A DNA stretch of 64,000 bases from Betaproteobacteria bacterium (GTDB lineage Bacteria; Pseudomonadota; Gammaproteobacteria; Burkholderiales; JACQAP01). The stretch lies in contig JACQAP010000036.1 in NCBI GenBank assembly GCA_016194905.1, forward strand, positions 1 through 64,000. The letters run 5' to 3'. Numbering within the stretch: the first letter of the stretch is position 1; every line of letters starts with the position of its first letter. The notes under the pieces are model-generated. The model had not been told where the DNA came from and searched no databases. It saw nothing but the letters and a program-made list of their open reading frames with translations. A program made the translations under genes and the position numbers. Below are positions 17,083 through 25,654 of this stretch, piece by piece.

Positions 17083-17523
17083 ATGTATCGACGAATTCTT
17101 ATCGCGACGGATGGCTCGCGACTTTCCGGCAAGGCAATCGAAGAAGGTGTCGCGCTGGCACGATCTCTCGGCGCGTCGGTGGTCGGATTCCATGCGCGTG
17201 CGCCGGTAATGCTGCCCTACAAACCGCCGATCGTGCTTCCCAAGAAAACCAATGAGCTGATCGAAAAGCCGGGCATCGCCGCCGCGAAAAGATATCTGGC
17301 GAAGATCGAGACGATCGCGATAAAGGCGGGTGTCACGTTCAAGGGCATCGATGTCGTCGATCCGTATCCTGCCGATTCGATCATCCGAGTGGCAAAAAAG
17401 GAGAAATGCGAACTGATCGTCATGGCTTCGCGCGGTCGCCGTGGCCTTGTGCGCCTGTTGCTCGGAAGTGAGACCAATCACGTACTCCTGCGCTCGCATA
17501 TACCGGTGCTGGTGGTGCGCTGA
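17083..17523 (+). CDS. Universal stress protein, copy 2 of tandem pair
   Basis: 146 aa, ATG 17083 preceded by GGGAGGAG. It is closely similar along its length to the 16461 gene, sharing MYRRILIATDGSRLS and the C-terminal SRGRRGLVRLLLGSETNHVL motif. Differences cluster in the variable middle (PYKPPIVLPKKTNELIEKPG). It arose with its leader by the duplication described at 16336-17523. The G-x2-G-x(n)-GS nucleotide motif is kept, so it should still bind ATP. No separate promoter box is visible. Confidence 0.92.
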   Translation: MYRRILIATDGSRLSGKAIEEGVALARSLGASVVGFHARAPVMLPYKPPIVLPKKTNELIEKPGIAAAKRYLAKIETIAIKAGVTFKGIDVVDPYPADSIIRVAKKEKCELIVMASRGRRGLVRLLLGSETNHVLLRSHIPVLVVR

Positions 17524-17560
17524 CGACGCTCCGCCGCTTGCCGTATCCGTCCAGGCGAAG

Positions 17561-17577
17561 CGGTATTCAAGATACCG
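17561..17577. promoter_or_regulatory. Inverted repeat CGGTAT-N5-ATACCG before ccoI
   Basis: Perfect 6-bp arms ending 10 bp upstream of the ccoI start codon. The position suits an operator or a translation-control hairpin. No matching regulator is known to me, and it is not an FNR box. Confidence 0.35.
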
Positions 17578-17587
17578 AAACCATGAG

Positions 17588-20050
17588 ATGACAGCCGAGG
17601 CTTCGTGTTTTCATTGCGGATTGCCAGTTGCCGCGGGAGGCACCTGTGTCGCGCTGGTCGATGGGCAGCGGCGGATCATGTGCTGCCCCGGTTGCAAAGC
17701 GGTGGCGGAAGCGATCGTGCAGGGCGGACTGTCCTCGTACTACGGTTCGCGCACGGCCTATGCTCTGCGCGCGGAGCAGCGGGCGGCGCAAGCCGCTTTA
17801 CGGATATACGACCGGCCGGAAGTGCAGTCCGGCTTTGCGCGCTCGCTCGGCGGTCACGAGCGCGAGACGACATTGATCCTCGAAGGAATCACCTGCGCCG
17901 CCTGCGTGTGGCTCAACGAGCGCCATCTAGCAGGACTGCCCGGCGTGCTATCTGCCGAAATCAACTACGCGACGCGACGCGCGCACGTGCGCTGGGACGA
18001 TTCGCGCATCCGTTTGTCCGCAATCCTCGGACAGGTCGAATCGATCGGTTATCGCGCCTGGCCGGCGACTTCAGCGAACGCCGAGCAAGCCCGACGTCGC
18101 GAAACGCGCGCGGCCTTGTGGCAACTCTTCGTTGCCGGTTTCGGCATGATGCAAGTGATGATGTACGCCTTGCCCGCCTATCTCGCGGACGAAGGCAGCA
18201 TGAGCGAAGACGTCCGGCTGCTGATGCGGCTGGCCAGTCTGTTGCTGACCGTGCCGGTGGTGTTTTTCTCCGCCGCGCCGTTTTTTCGTGGCGCCTGGCG
18301 CGATCTGCGGCGGCGCAAACCGGGAATGGACGTACCCGTCGCACTCGGCATCGGCGTCGCCTTCGGCGCCAGCCTGTACGCCACGTTCACGCGCGGGACG
18401 GAAGTGTATTACGACTCCATCACCATGTTCGTCTTCTTCCTGCTGTGCGCACGCTGGTTCGAGATGCGGGCGCGGCAGAAGGCGGCCGCGAATCTCGAAT
18501 ACCTCGACAAGGCGCTGCCGCTCGCGGCGCATCGCCTGCGCGACTTTGCGCGCGGCATGGAGACGGAGGAAATTTCCGCGATATCGCTACGCGCCTGCGA
18601 TCTGGTCCTGGTGCGCGCCGGGGAGAATTTTCCGGGGGATGGCAACGTCGTCCAGGGCGACACGGAATGCGACGAGTCGTTGCTCACCGGGGAGAGTACC
18701 CCGGTGCGCAAGCGCAGCGGCGAAAGGATCAGTGCCGGATCGTTCAACCGGCTGAGTCCGGTGGTTGTGCGCATCACTCACGTGGGCGAGGATACGTGCG
18801 TGTCGGGTGTGCGCCGGCTGGCAGAGCGCGCCAGCACGCAGCGGCCGAGGATCGCAGAACTCACCGAGCGAGTGGCGAGCCGCTTCGTGGTCGGCGTGCT
18901 GATCTTCGCCACCGCAGCCGCAATGCTTTGGCTCTGGGTCGACGCATCCCGCGCACTATGGGTCGCGGTGGCCGTGCTGGTGGTGAGTTGCCCCTGTGCG
19001 CTGTCGCTAGCCACGCCGACGGTGATGACCGTGGCGGTAGGGCGTCTTGCGCGTCGCGGTGTGGTGATCGTGCGCGCGAATGCGATCGAGGCGCTGGCCG
19101 GCGTGACGCATGTGGTATTCGACAAGACCGGCACATTGACCGAAGGCCGCTTCAGCCTTGTGGCTGCAATGTCTCGGCGTGGCGTCGAATTGGACAGGGC
19201 GCTGGCCATTGCGGCAGCGCTGGAGCGCGATTCCGAGCATCCCATCGCGACAGCGCTTGCGGCGGCCGCAACGAGTGCCAGCGCGGTGGTGGCCTCTGCG
19301 ATTCGAAATGTCCCCGGCTCGGGCATCGAGGGCAGCGTCGATGGCCTGCGCCATCGCTTGGGTAGTTTGCCGTTCGTTGCCGAGATCGCCGGCGCGCTGC
19401 ACTCCACCGAGCCGGACTGCGCGGGCGCCACGCGTGTGTGGCTGGGTTGCGACGATCGATGGCTTGCCTGCTTCGACCTGATGGACCAACTGCGGCCGGA
19501 GGCGGAGTCCGTCGTGCAACGGCTGCAAGCCGACGGCAAGCATGTGCTGATCTGGAGCGGAGATGCCACTCCCGCAGTCGGCACCGTGGCCCGCCAACTC
19601 GGCGTCGATGCTTACGAGGCCGGGTTGCTGCCTCTGGACAAGCAGGCGCGCATGCTGGCCATGCAGCAGCAGGGCGCGGTGGTAGGGATGGTGGGCGACG
19701 GAGTGAACGACGCGCCGGTGCTCGCGCAGGCGCAGTTGTCGATAGCGATGGGCAGCGGCGCGTTGCTTACCCAGGCGCACGCGGACATCGTGCTGCTGTC
19801 GGGACGTCTGCAAGGCCTGATCGAGGCGATTGGCATTGCCGCGCAAGCCCGGCGCATCGTACGGCAGAACCTGGTCTGGGCGACGGCCTACAACGTCGTC
19901 GCGTTGTCCTTCGCCGCCGCCGGCCTGTTCACGCCGTGGCTGGCGGGCATCGGCATGGGGGCCAGCTCACTGATCGTGGTGCTCAATGCCTTGCGCGTTC
20001 GCGAAGTGAGGCGAGAGGCGGGAGGCGGGAGGCGGGAGGCGAGCGGGTAA
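17588..20050 (+). CDS. ccoI: Copper-transporting P-type ATPase for cbb3 oxidase assembly (CcoI/FixI type)
   Basis: 820 aa inner-membrane P1B ATPase. The N-terminus has CFHCGLP and MCCPGCKAV cysteine motifs typical of CcoI/FixI, then an HMA domain with GITCAACVWL. Later come the membrane copper motif CPC (468-470), the phosphorylated D512 in DKTGTLTEG, and VGMVGDGVNDAPVL. CcoI exports copper for the CuB site of CcoN. Start ATG 17588 is the first in-frame start after the upstream palindrome. The last 11 codons (rich in Gly, Arg and Glu) are read from a purine repeat, so the ancestral C-terminus was probably near LRVREV. ccoS follows at 60 bp, but the structural oxidase genes are 6.4 kb away. 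Confidence 0.92.
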   Translation: MTAEASCFHCGLPVAAGGTCVALVDGQRRIMCCPGCKAVAEAIVQGGLSSYYGSRTAYALRAEQRAAQAALRIYDRPEVQSGFARSLGGHERETTLILEGITCAACVWLNERHLAGLPGVLSAEINYATRRAHVRWDDSRIRLSAILGQVESIGYRAWPATSANAEQARRRETRAALWQLFVAGFGMMQVMMYALPAYLADEGSMSEDVRLLMRLASLLLTVPVVFFSAAPFFRGAWRDLRRRKPGMDVPVALGIGVAFGASLYATFTRGTEVYYDSITMFVFFLLCARWFEMRARQKAAANLEYLDKALPLAAHRLRDFARGMETEEISAISLRACDLVLVRAGENFPGDGNVVQGDTECDESLLTGESTPVRKRSGERISAGSFNRLSPVVVRITHVGEDTCVSGVRRLAERASTQRPRIAELTERVASRFVVGVLIFATAAAMLWLWVDASRALWVAVAVLVVSCPCALSLATPTVMTVAVGRLARRGVVIVRANAIEALAGVTHVVFDKTGTLTEGRFSLVAAMSRRGVELDRALAIAAALERDSEHPIATALAAAATSASAVVASAIRNVPGSGIEGSVDGLRHRLGSLPFVAEIAGALHSTEPDCAGATRVWLGCDDRWLACFDLMDQLRPEAESVVQRLQADGKHVLIWSGDATPAVGTVARQLGVDAYEAGLLPLDKQARMLAMQQQGAVVGMVGDGVNDAPVLAQAQLSIAMGSGALLTQAHADIVLLSGRLQGLIEAIGIAAQARRIVRQNLVWATAYNVVALSFAAAGLFTPWLAGIGMGASSLIVVLNALRVREVRREAGGGRREASG

Positions 20051-20106
20051 GGAATCTTCGGTGCGTTTACTCGCTCCTCACTCCTCACCCCTCACCACTC
20101 ACCTCT
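20006..20106. repeat. Purine/pyrimidine inverted repeat at the ccoI 3' end
   Basis: A GAGGCGGGAGGCGGGAG-type purine run (20006-20049) forms the last codons of ccoI. A CTCACTCCTCACCCCTCACC-like pyrimidine run (20067-20106) ends just before ccoS. They can pair imperfectly and resemble the element between glpK and lysC in design. Confidence 0.65.
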
Positions 20107-20109
20107 AAC

Positions 20110-20259
20110 ATGGACATTCTCTACCTCCTGATCCCGCTCTCGGTTGTGCTGGTGTTCCTCATCGGTTGGGTATTCTGGTGGTCGCTCGGCAGTGGGCAGT
20201 TCGACGACCTCGAAGGGCCGGCCCACTGCATTTTGCAGGATGACGACGATCCACGGTAA
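20110..20259 (+). CDS. ccoS: cbb3-type oxidase assembly protein CcoS
   Basis: 49 aa from ATG 20110. One membrane helix (ILYLLIPLSVVLVFLIGWVFWW) is followed by GSGQFDDLEGPAHCILQDDD, the hallmark of CcoS, a small inner-membrane factor needed for cofactor insertion into cbb3 oxidase. It follows ccoI in the usual order. The pyrimidine repeat occupies the ribosome-binding region, and no good Shine-Dalgarno sequence is seen. Confidence 0.9.
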   Translation: MDILYLLIPLSVVLVFLIGWVFWWSLGSGQFDDLEGPAHCILQDDDDPR

Positions 20260-20292
20260 CGAAGCCGGTCTTCGGGAATCCGAACCGGCGGT

Positions 20293-20306
20293 TTGACGCA
20301 AATCAA
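20293..20306 (+). promoter_or_regulatory. FNR/ANR-type box TTGACGCAAATCAA
   Basis: Centre 20299.5; TAGAAT (20328-20333) lies 31 bp away as -10. Predicted start near 20341, 30 nt before the tandem Usp gene. Confidence 0.78.
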
Positions 20307-20370
20307 CGGCCGCCGCGTCGCGTCGCGTAGAATTGCACGCACAAGATCGTGCAATCCTGAGGGCCCTACG

Positions 20371-21261
20371 ATGGCGGGCGCAACCCCATATAAATTTCTG
20401 CTGGCAGTCGACGGTTCCACCCACGCGAATCGCGCCGTCGAATATCTGGCGCGGCGCGCCGCAGGCCTGAGACCGTGCGAAGTCCATCTTGTCTATGTGC
20501 TGACACCGCGCATCGCGGCCTTGCTCACGTCCCCGCAACAGGATCTGCTGCTCCAGGCAGGCGCGGAGACCGCCGGGGCGCGCCGGGTGCTCGATGCGGC
20601 CGGCATCGCCTACCGGTTCCATAGTGAACTGGGCAATCCGGCAGCCAGCATAGTCGACTTGATCCGGTCCCTGGCCTGCGACGAGGTGGTGGTGGGCAGC
20701 CGCGGCATGAGCGCGCTGGACAGTCTTGCGCTCGGATCCGTGGCCTCCAATATCGTGCATCTGTCTCCTGTGCCGATCACGGTCGTTCCCAATCCCTTCG
20801 CCACGTCCGAACTCCAACTTGGCGACGGAGAAGGGATCCATCGAGTCCTGCTGCCGGTCGACGGCTCGCAACCAGCCGCCAGAGCGGTCGAGTACGTGTG
20901 CGCGCTGCGGGATGCGCGCATTCCCGTCGAGGTGCGGCTGCTCAATGTCCAGATTCCGATCGCCTCGGGAAATGTACGGCGCTTCGTTTCCCAGGAGACG
21001 ATCGACGCATACTGTCGCGCAGAAGGCCAGGACGCGCTGGGCGCCGCGAAAAAAGCGTTGCAGGCGGCGGGCTTGGTCTTCAACGAGGACATTCAGATCG
21101 GGCACGCGGGGGAGATCATTGTTAGGGAGGCGTTGCACCGGGGATGCACGCGGATCGTGATGGGAACGCGCGGCCTGGGTGCCCTGGCAAATGTCATCGT
21201 GGGCTCCACTGCGTTGCAGGTCATGCATCGGTCGGAACTCCCCGTCACTCTGGTGAAGTGA
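20371..21261 (+). CDS. Tandem-domain universal stress protein
   Basis: 296 aa made of two UspA domains (about 6-145 and 158-296). Domain 1 begins KFLLAVDGSTHANRAVEYL, domain 2 VLLPVDGSQPAARAVEYV. Both end in a G-rich segment followed by a hydrophobic strand (VVGSRGMSALDSLALGSVAS; MGTRGLGALANVIVGSTALQ). ATG 20371 is downstream of a strong FNR-type promoter. The stop overlaps the GTG of the next gene (GTGA), coupling it translationally to a P-type ATPase. The same Usp-ATPase neighbour pair exists as Rv1996-ctpF in the mycobacterial DosR regulon, which suggests a conserved functional partnership. Confidence 0.9.
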   Translation: MAGATPYKFLLAVDGSTHANRAVEYLARRAAGLRPCEVHLVYVLTPRIAALLTSPQQDLLLQAGAETAGARRVLDAAGIAYRFHSELGNPAASIVDLIRSLACDEVVVGSRGMSALDSLALGSVASNIVHLSPVPITVVPNPFATSELQLGDGEGIHRVLLPVDGSQPAARAVEYVCALRDARIPVEVRLLNVQIPIASGNVRRFVSQETIDAYCRAEGQDALGAAKKALQAAGLVFNEDIQIGHAGEIIVREALHRGCTRIVMGTRGLGALANVIVGSTALQVMHRSELPVTLVK

Positions 21262-23822
21262 ACGCGGCGACGGTATCCCCGCAGCCTGTTGCAACCGGTC
21301 TGAGCGAAACCGGCTTGAGCGAAGCAGAGGCCGCGCGTCGCCTGGCCCGACACGGCCCCAACGAATTGCCTTCGGCGAAGCGCCGGGACGTGCTGCGCAT
21401 TGCACTGGAAGTCGTGCGTGAACCGATGCTGCTGCTACTGGTTGCTGGCGGCACCATTTACCTTGCCCTCGGCGATCTTCACGAAGCGCTGATCCTGCTG
21501 GTGTCCGTGTTCGTGGTGATGGGCATCACCATCTACCAGGAACGCAAGACCGAGCGCGCTCTGGAGGCGCTGCGCGATCTGTCCAGTCCGCGCGCCCTGG
21601 TGGTGCGCGGAGGCGAGGAAAAGCGCATCGCCGGGCGCGAGGTCGTGCCCGGTGATCTGGTGCTGCTGCACGAAGGCGATCGCGTGCCGGCCGACGGCGT
21701 GTTGGTCGACTGCAATGAGTTCAGCGCCGACGAATCCCTTCTCACCGGGGAATCCTTGCCGGTCTCCAAACGGACAGCGGCTTCGGAAGTACGCGAGATG
21801 GCGAATCCGGGCGGCGATGCGCAGCCGTTCGTGTTCTCCGGCGCGCTGGTGGTCCAGGGGTACGGAAAGGCGCGCATTCTGGCGACCGGTGGGCAGACGC
21901 AGATCGGCCGCATCGGCAAGGCGCTCGAGACGCTGGAAGTTCAGGACACACCGCTGCAGATCCAGACGGCGCGCATCGTGCGGATTTTCGCCGCGATCGG
22001 GCTGCTGCTGTGTTTTGCCGTAGTGGTGCTCTATGGGACGTTGCGCGGCGACTGGCTGGCGGGATTGCTGGCCGGCATTACGCTGGCGATGGCGGTGCTG
22101 CCGGAGGAGTTCCCGGTGGTGCTTACGGTTTTCCTCGCACTAGGCGCCTGGCGCATCTCTCAGAACAAGGTTCTGACCCGGCGCATGCCGGCGATCGAGA
22201 CGCTTGGCTCGGCGACCGTGCTGTGCGTGGACAAGACCGGCACGCTCACCGAAAACCGCATGGCGGTGGCGGAACTCGCGGTCGCGGGCCACCATCACGA
22301 TGCCGCGCGCGGTGCTTTGCCGGCGAACGTGCGGCCGGTGGCGCATTACGCTGCGCTGGCGTGCGAGCTCAGTCCGTTTGATCCGATGGAACGGGCGATC
22401 GTTGGCTACGCGATCGAGCACGACGCCGAAACCGTGCGCATGCGCGAGCATTGGCGGCTGGTGAAGGAGTACGACCTCACGCGCGACTTGCTGGCGGTCA
22501 CGCACTGCTGGCAGAGGGTGGATGGTGGCGAGGTCGTCGTCGCTGCCAAGGGGGCGCCCGAGGCAATCGCGAAGCTATGCAAGGCGGACACGGCGCTGCA
22601 GGCCGGCATACTGCACCAGACCGCGCATATCGCATCGCGTGGACGCAGGGTGCTCGGTGTGGCGGAGGCGCGTTTTCACGGCGGCGAGTTTCCCGCCCGC
22701 CCCACGGAATTCTCGTTCAAGTTTCTCGGACTCATCGCACTCGCGGACCCGGTAAGGCCGACGGTGCCGCAGGCAATCAAGGAGTGCTACGACGCCGGCA
22801 TCCGCGTGGTGATGATCACCGGGGACTACCCGGGAACGGCACAGTCGATTGCCGACGAAATCGGCTTGAAGTCCCCCGGCGGGGTGCTGACCGGTGCGCA
22901 GCTCGAGCGCTTGAGTGCTGCGCAGTTGCGCATACGCGTAGCGGAAGTCAGCGTCTTCGCACGGGTGGTTCCGGAACAGAAGTTGGCACTTGTCGAGGTA
23001 CTCAAAGCCAACGGGGAGATCGTCGCCATGACCGGCGACGGCGTGAACGACGCCCCGGCGCTCAAAGCGGCGCACATCGGCGTGGCCATGGGCGGACGCG
23101 GCACCGACGTAGCGCGCGAGGCCGCATCGCTGGTGCTGCTGGAAGACGACTTCAAGTCCATCGTCGAGACCGTGCGGCTCGGGCGGCGCATCTACGACAA
23201 CATCCGCCATGCGATGAGCTATCTGATCGCGGTGCACGTGCCGACCGCGGGCATGGCGTTGCTGCCACTGCTTTTCGGCTGGCCGTTGGTGTTTGCTCCG
23301 GTGCACATCGTGTTTCTGGAGTTCGTGATCGATCCGGCGTGCTCGATCGCCTTCGAAGCCGAGCCTGCCCATCCGGCAACCATGCGACGTCCGCCGCGAA
23401 ATCCGCAGGAACCTTTGCTGGGCGGGCGCTTGCTCTGGTATTCGTTTCTGCAGGGGATGGTCGTGCTGATTGCCGTCGCGGCGCTCTATTATCTTGTGCT
23501 GGAGCATGGATTCGCGGAAGAGCGTGCGCGGGCGATGGCGTTCACCGCGCTGGTGCTGGGCAACGCCACACTGATACTCTCCAACCGTTCGCAGAGCCGC
23601 AGCATCGTTGCGACGCTGCGGATGCCGAACCGGGCACTCTGGTGGATCGTCGGCGGCGCCCTCGGCGGGCTGGCGGTCGCGCTCTATCTCCCGCCGATGC
23701 AGAGGATCTTCAAATTCGAAGCTCTGGCCTTGGCCGACCTGTTGCTGTGCATGCTGGCCGCATCGGCCGGAATAGTGTGGTCCGAGATCGTGAAGCTGGT
23801 GCCGAGGCGGGAAGAGCAGTGA
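21258..23822 (+). CDS. P2-like cation-transporting P-type ATPase coupled to Usp
   Basis: 854 aa. GTG 21258 overlaps the Usp stop and directly precedes the N-terminal cation-ATPase domain (GLSEAEAARRLARHGPNELP). The transmembrane-4 motif is PEEFPVVLT rather than the CPC of heavy-metal pumps, and the phosphorylation site is D325 in DKTGTLTENRM. The hinge reads MTGDGVNDAPALKAAHIGVAM. No metal-binding N-terminal domain is present. The family is related to SERCA-like and CtpF-like pumps; the ion is unknown, with calcium, manganese or protons possible. The FNR box before the Usp gene should drive both. Confidence 0.88.
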   Translation: MNAATVSPQPVATGLSETGLSEAEAARRLARHGPNELPSAKRRDVLRIALEVVREPMLLLLVAGGTIYLALGDLHEALILLVSVFVVMGITIYQERKTERALEALRDLSSPRALVVRGGEEKRIAGREVVPGDLVLLHEGDRVPADGVLVDCNEFSADESLLTGESLPVSKRTAASEVREMANPGGDAQPFVFSGALVVQGYGKARILATGGQTQIGRIGKALETLEVQDTPLQIQTARIVRIFAAIGLLLCFAVVVLYGTLRGDWLAGLLAGITLAMAVLPEEFPVVLTVFLALGAWRISQNKVLTRRMPAIETLGSATVLCVDKTGTLTENRMAVAELAVAGHHHDAARGALPANVRPVAHYAALACELSPFDPMERAIVGYAIEHDAETVRMREHWRLVKEYDLTRDLLAVTHCWQRVDGGEVVVAAKGAPEAIAKLCKADTALQAGILHQTAHIASRGRRVLGVAEARFHGGEFPARPTEFSFKFLGLIALADPVRPTVPQAIKECYDAGIRVVMITGDYPGTAQSIADEIGLKSPGGVLTGAQLERLSAAQLRIRVAEVSVFARVVPEQKLALVEVLKANGEIVAMTGDGVNDAPALKAAHIGVAMGGRGTDVAREAASLVLLEDDFKSIVETVRLGRRIYDNIRHAMSYLIAVHVPTAGMALLPLLFGWPLVFAPVHIVFLEFVIDPACSIAFEAEPAHPATMRRPPRNPQEPLLGGRLLWYSFLQGMVVLIAVAALYYLVLEHGFAEERARAMAFTALVLGNATLILSNRSQSRSIVATLRMPNRALWWIVGGALGGLAVALYLPPMQRIFKFEALALADLLLCMLAASAGIVWSEIVKLVPRREEQ

Positions 23823-23952
23823 TTGAGCGATTGGGTGGCCAAGTGATCGGGTTTTTCGGCTTCGGCCTTGAGCTGACCAGCATTGCCTGAATATCAATAT
23901 CCGCAAACGGCCAAAACCGGTCACTGGTGTGTCGCCCTCTGGGATTTCCAAA

Positions 23953-24618
23953 ATGGAACCCATTCGAGTCATGCATTTTTCGGATACGCTCTGCGTCTGG
24001 GCGTACGTCTCGCAAATTCGTATTGACGAGTTGATAAAAAATTTTGCCGGGTCGGTGGAGCTGGAGTACCGCTACCTGCATGTCTTCGGGGATGTGCCCA
24101 AGAAAATGGAGGCGTCTTGGAAGGATCGCGGCGGCGTGCAGGGCTACAACGAGCATGTCAGGACCGTGTGCGGTAAGTTCGGGCATGTAGCACTCGATCC
24201 CCGGGTCTGGGTTCGCACCACACCGCAGTCCTCGATGCCAAGTCACCTATTCCTGTGTGCGGTCAGGCTGCTTGAATCCGACGGCAGAGCGCCCCGGGGT
24301 GCGCTCTCCACCGCAGCCTGGGCGGTACGCGAAGCCTTCTTCAAGGAAGGCGCTGATGTTGCGCAGTGCGAGACCTTGCTCGGGATCGCCGAAAAGATCC
24401 AGCTGCCAGTCGCCGAGATCCAGAACATCATAGACACCGGATCCGCGCACGCCGCGCTGTGCGGCGACTTAGATCTGGCCCGCACTCACGGCATTCAGGC
24501 CAGCCCCACTCTGTTGTTCAATGAGGGCCGCCAGCGGCTGAGCGGTAACGTCGGCTATCGCGTCATCGAGGCAAACATCCGGGAGCTGCTTGAAGGCGCG
24601 CCCGGTCAGCTGTCCTGA
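23953..24618 (+). CDS. DsbA-like / HCCA isomerase-family thioredoxin-fold protein
   Basis: 221 aa from ATG 23953. The start is followed by RVMHFSDTLCVWAYVSQIRIDEL, where the usual C-x-x-C of DsbA is CVWA, so only one active-site Cys remains. The helical insertion and the C-terminal GIQASPTLLFNEGRQRLSGNVGYRVIEANI match the DSBA-like (PF01323) fold used by FrnE and 2-hydroxychromene-2-carboxylate isomerases. No signal peptide is seen, so it is probably cytoplasmic. It stands alone, 130 bp after the P-type ATPase. A glutathione-dependent isomerase or monothiol reductase is possible. Confidence 0.75.
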   Translation: MEPIRVMHFSDTLCVWAYVSQIRIDELIKNFAGSVELEYRYLHVFGDVPKKMEASWKDRGGVQGYNEHVRTVCGKFGHVALDPRVWVRTTPQSSMPSHLFLCAVRLLESDGRAPRGALSTAAWAVREAFFKEGADVAQCETLLGIAEKIQLPVAEIQNIIDTGSAHAALCGDLDLARTHGIQASPTLLFNEGRQRLSGNVGYRVIEANIRELLEGAPGQLS

Positions 24619-24660
24619 TGCTGAGGGCAAAGGAGCGCAATGCCGCGGTCAATTGAGCGC

Positions 24661-24721
24661 ATTTTGATCTAAGTCAATAGCGCGCCACGGCGCTCAGGGA
24701 CAATTTCTCGATCGCCGTGCC
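24661..24721 (+). repeat. 61-bp promoter repeat, copy 2
   Basis: Second copy of the element at 3335-3395 (8 differences). FNR box and ACAATT hexamer are both conserved, but no gene starts within the next 400 bp. Confidence 0.75.
24664..24677 (+). promoter_or_regulatory. FNR/ANR-type box TTGATCTAAGTCAA
   Basis: Centre 24670.5, with ACAATT (24700-24705) 32 bp downstream. It has no obvious downstream gene before the next FNR promoter. Confidence 0.7.
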
Positions 24722-25048
24722 ACGCCCACTGACGGCATTACCCACAAGAGGTGGGCGATAAGGAACGAGAGGCGAGGAGAGCCCGCGGGGTTCCGGGGGT
24801 ACCGGTCCTTCGACCATAACCGGCCTAAAAGGGTACTCCCGGCTTCGCCTGGGTATTCGACCGTAAGGGACGCGGGGTGGATTGCCGTGATGCGACAAGT
24901 TTTTTGCCCTTCACCCTTCACTCCTTCACGCATGCACTTATGCAGTTGAAAACGAACGTCATCCACACCCGCGTCAGATCCTCCCTGTCTGAGCCCACGA
25001 CGTTTGCGCGCGCGCTCCGTTTCTGTTGGGCATCTGACGCCGATTCGA

Positions 25049-25062
25049 TTGATCTCCGTCAA
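25049..25062 (+). promoter_or_regulatory. FNR/ANR-type box TTGATCTCCGTCAA
   Basis: Centre 25055.5, with TAGCCT (25084-25089) 31 bp downstream as -10. It serves the cytochrome gene at 25124. Confidence 0.75.
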
Positions 25063-25123
25063 AGTCATGCTGGACAGTCCGCGTAGCCTGCAGGCATCAC
25101 CGCGGCAATCGGAGGAGATCATC

Positions 25124-25654
25124 ATGTCGATATGCAGCCCTCGGATCAGCTTGCTCCTGATTACCGGCACGCTGTTCCTGAGTCCGGCCGGCAATCTCGG
25201 GGCCGGCGACGCCGGTCCGGCGCCCGGCACGTACCGGGTCGTCGACGGGAAAGTCGATTGGGGTACTTACGCCGGCTGGTTCACCTATCACCTGTCCTGC
25301 CACATGTGCCATGGGCAGGATGCATCGGGTACCGACGTGGCGCCGGACCTGAGGCAGAGCCTGAAAACGATGACGCAGGCAGAATTCGCGAACAAGGTGC
25401 TGGCACGATACCGGATTCTGGGCCCATCTCCGGATGGGCCTCCCGACGATGCTGCGCGCGAATCGGTCATCAATGAAGTGTTGCAGCAGCGGCGTAGCGA
25501 ACGAGGCCGGGTCGAGATGCCGGTATGGCTGGCCGATCCCGGCATGAAACCGCATGTCCTCGATCTCTACGCGTACCTGAAAGCCCGCTCCGACGGCGCC
25601 ATCGGCACCGGCCCCCCTCTCCCCGGCCCTCTCCCGCAAGGGGAGAGGGAGTAA
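25124..25654 (+). CDS. Exported monoheme cytochrome c
   Basis: 176 aa from ATG 25124, preceded by CGGAGGAG. A signal peptide (about 1-27) precedes TYAGWFTYHLSCHMCHGQDASGTDVAPDLR with a CHMCH heme motif. GVEMP-like RGRVEMPVW and the C-terminal helix VLDLYAYLKAR complete a class I cytochrome fold. The last 14 residues (GPPLPGPLPQGERE) are encoded by a CCCTCTCCC/GGGAGAGGG hairpin repeat and are not part of the ancestral protein. It is FNR-promoted and lies before the cbb3 operon, so an electron-donor role to that oxidase is reasonable but unproven. Confidence 0.82.
   Translation: MSICSPRISLLLITGTLFLSPAGNLGAGDAGPAPGTYRVVDGKVDWGTYAGWFTYHLSCHMCHGQDASGTDVAPDLRQSLKTMTQAEFANKVLARYRILGPSPDGPPDDAARESVINEVLQQRRSERGRVEMPVWLADPGMKPHVLDLYAYLKARSDGAIGTGPPLPGPLPQGERE

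Larger units (their letters stand above)
16336..17523 (+). repeat. Tandem duplication: fnr tail plus Usp gene
   Basis: Segment 16336-16907 (last 17 codons of the FNR-type gene, intergenic DNA and Usp gene) is repeated at 16960-17523. The second copy still carries a degraded fnr tail (about 16960-17012, GCGGGTTGCG and GATGGCCGCG) that no longer belongs to an open fnr gene. Confidence 0.85.
24619..25123. other. 505-bp gap with two FNR promoters, possible small RNA
   Basis: The first FNR promoter (24664-24705) points into 24712-25049, where no convincing protein is found. A structured-looking stretch with a TTCG loop flanked by TACTCCCGG and CCTGGGTA lies near 24832-24853. The second FNR box at 25049 belongs to the cytochrome gene. 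Confidence 0.4.

Noticed and set aside
24694-25230. 178-codon minus-strand frame across the promoter-rich gap before the cytochrome gene
   Set aside because: It crosses the FNR box at 25049 and the start of a clear cytochrome gene and shows no conserved motif.
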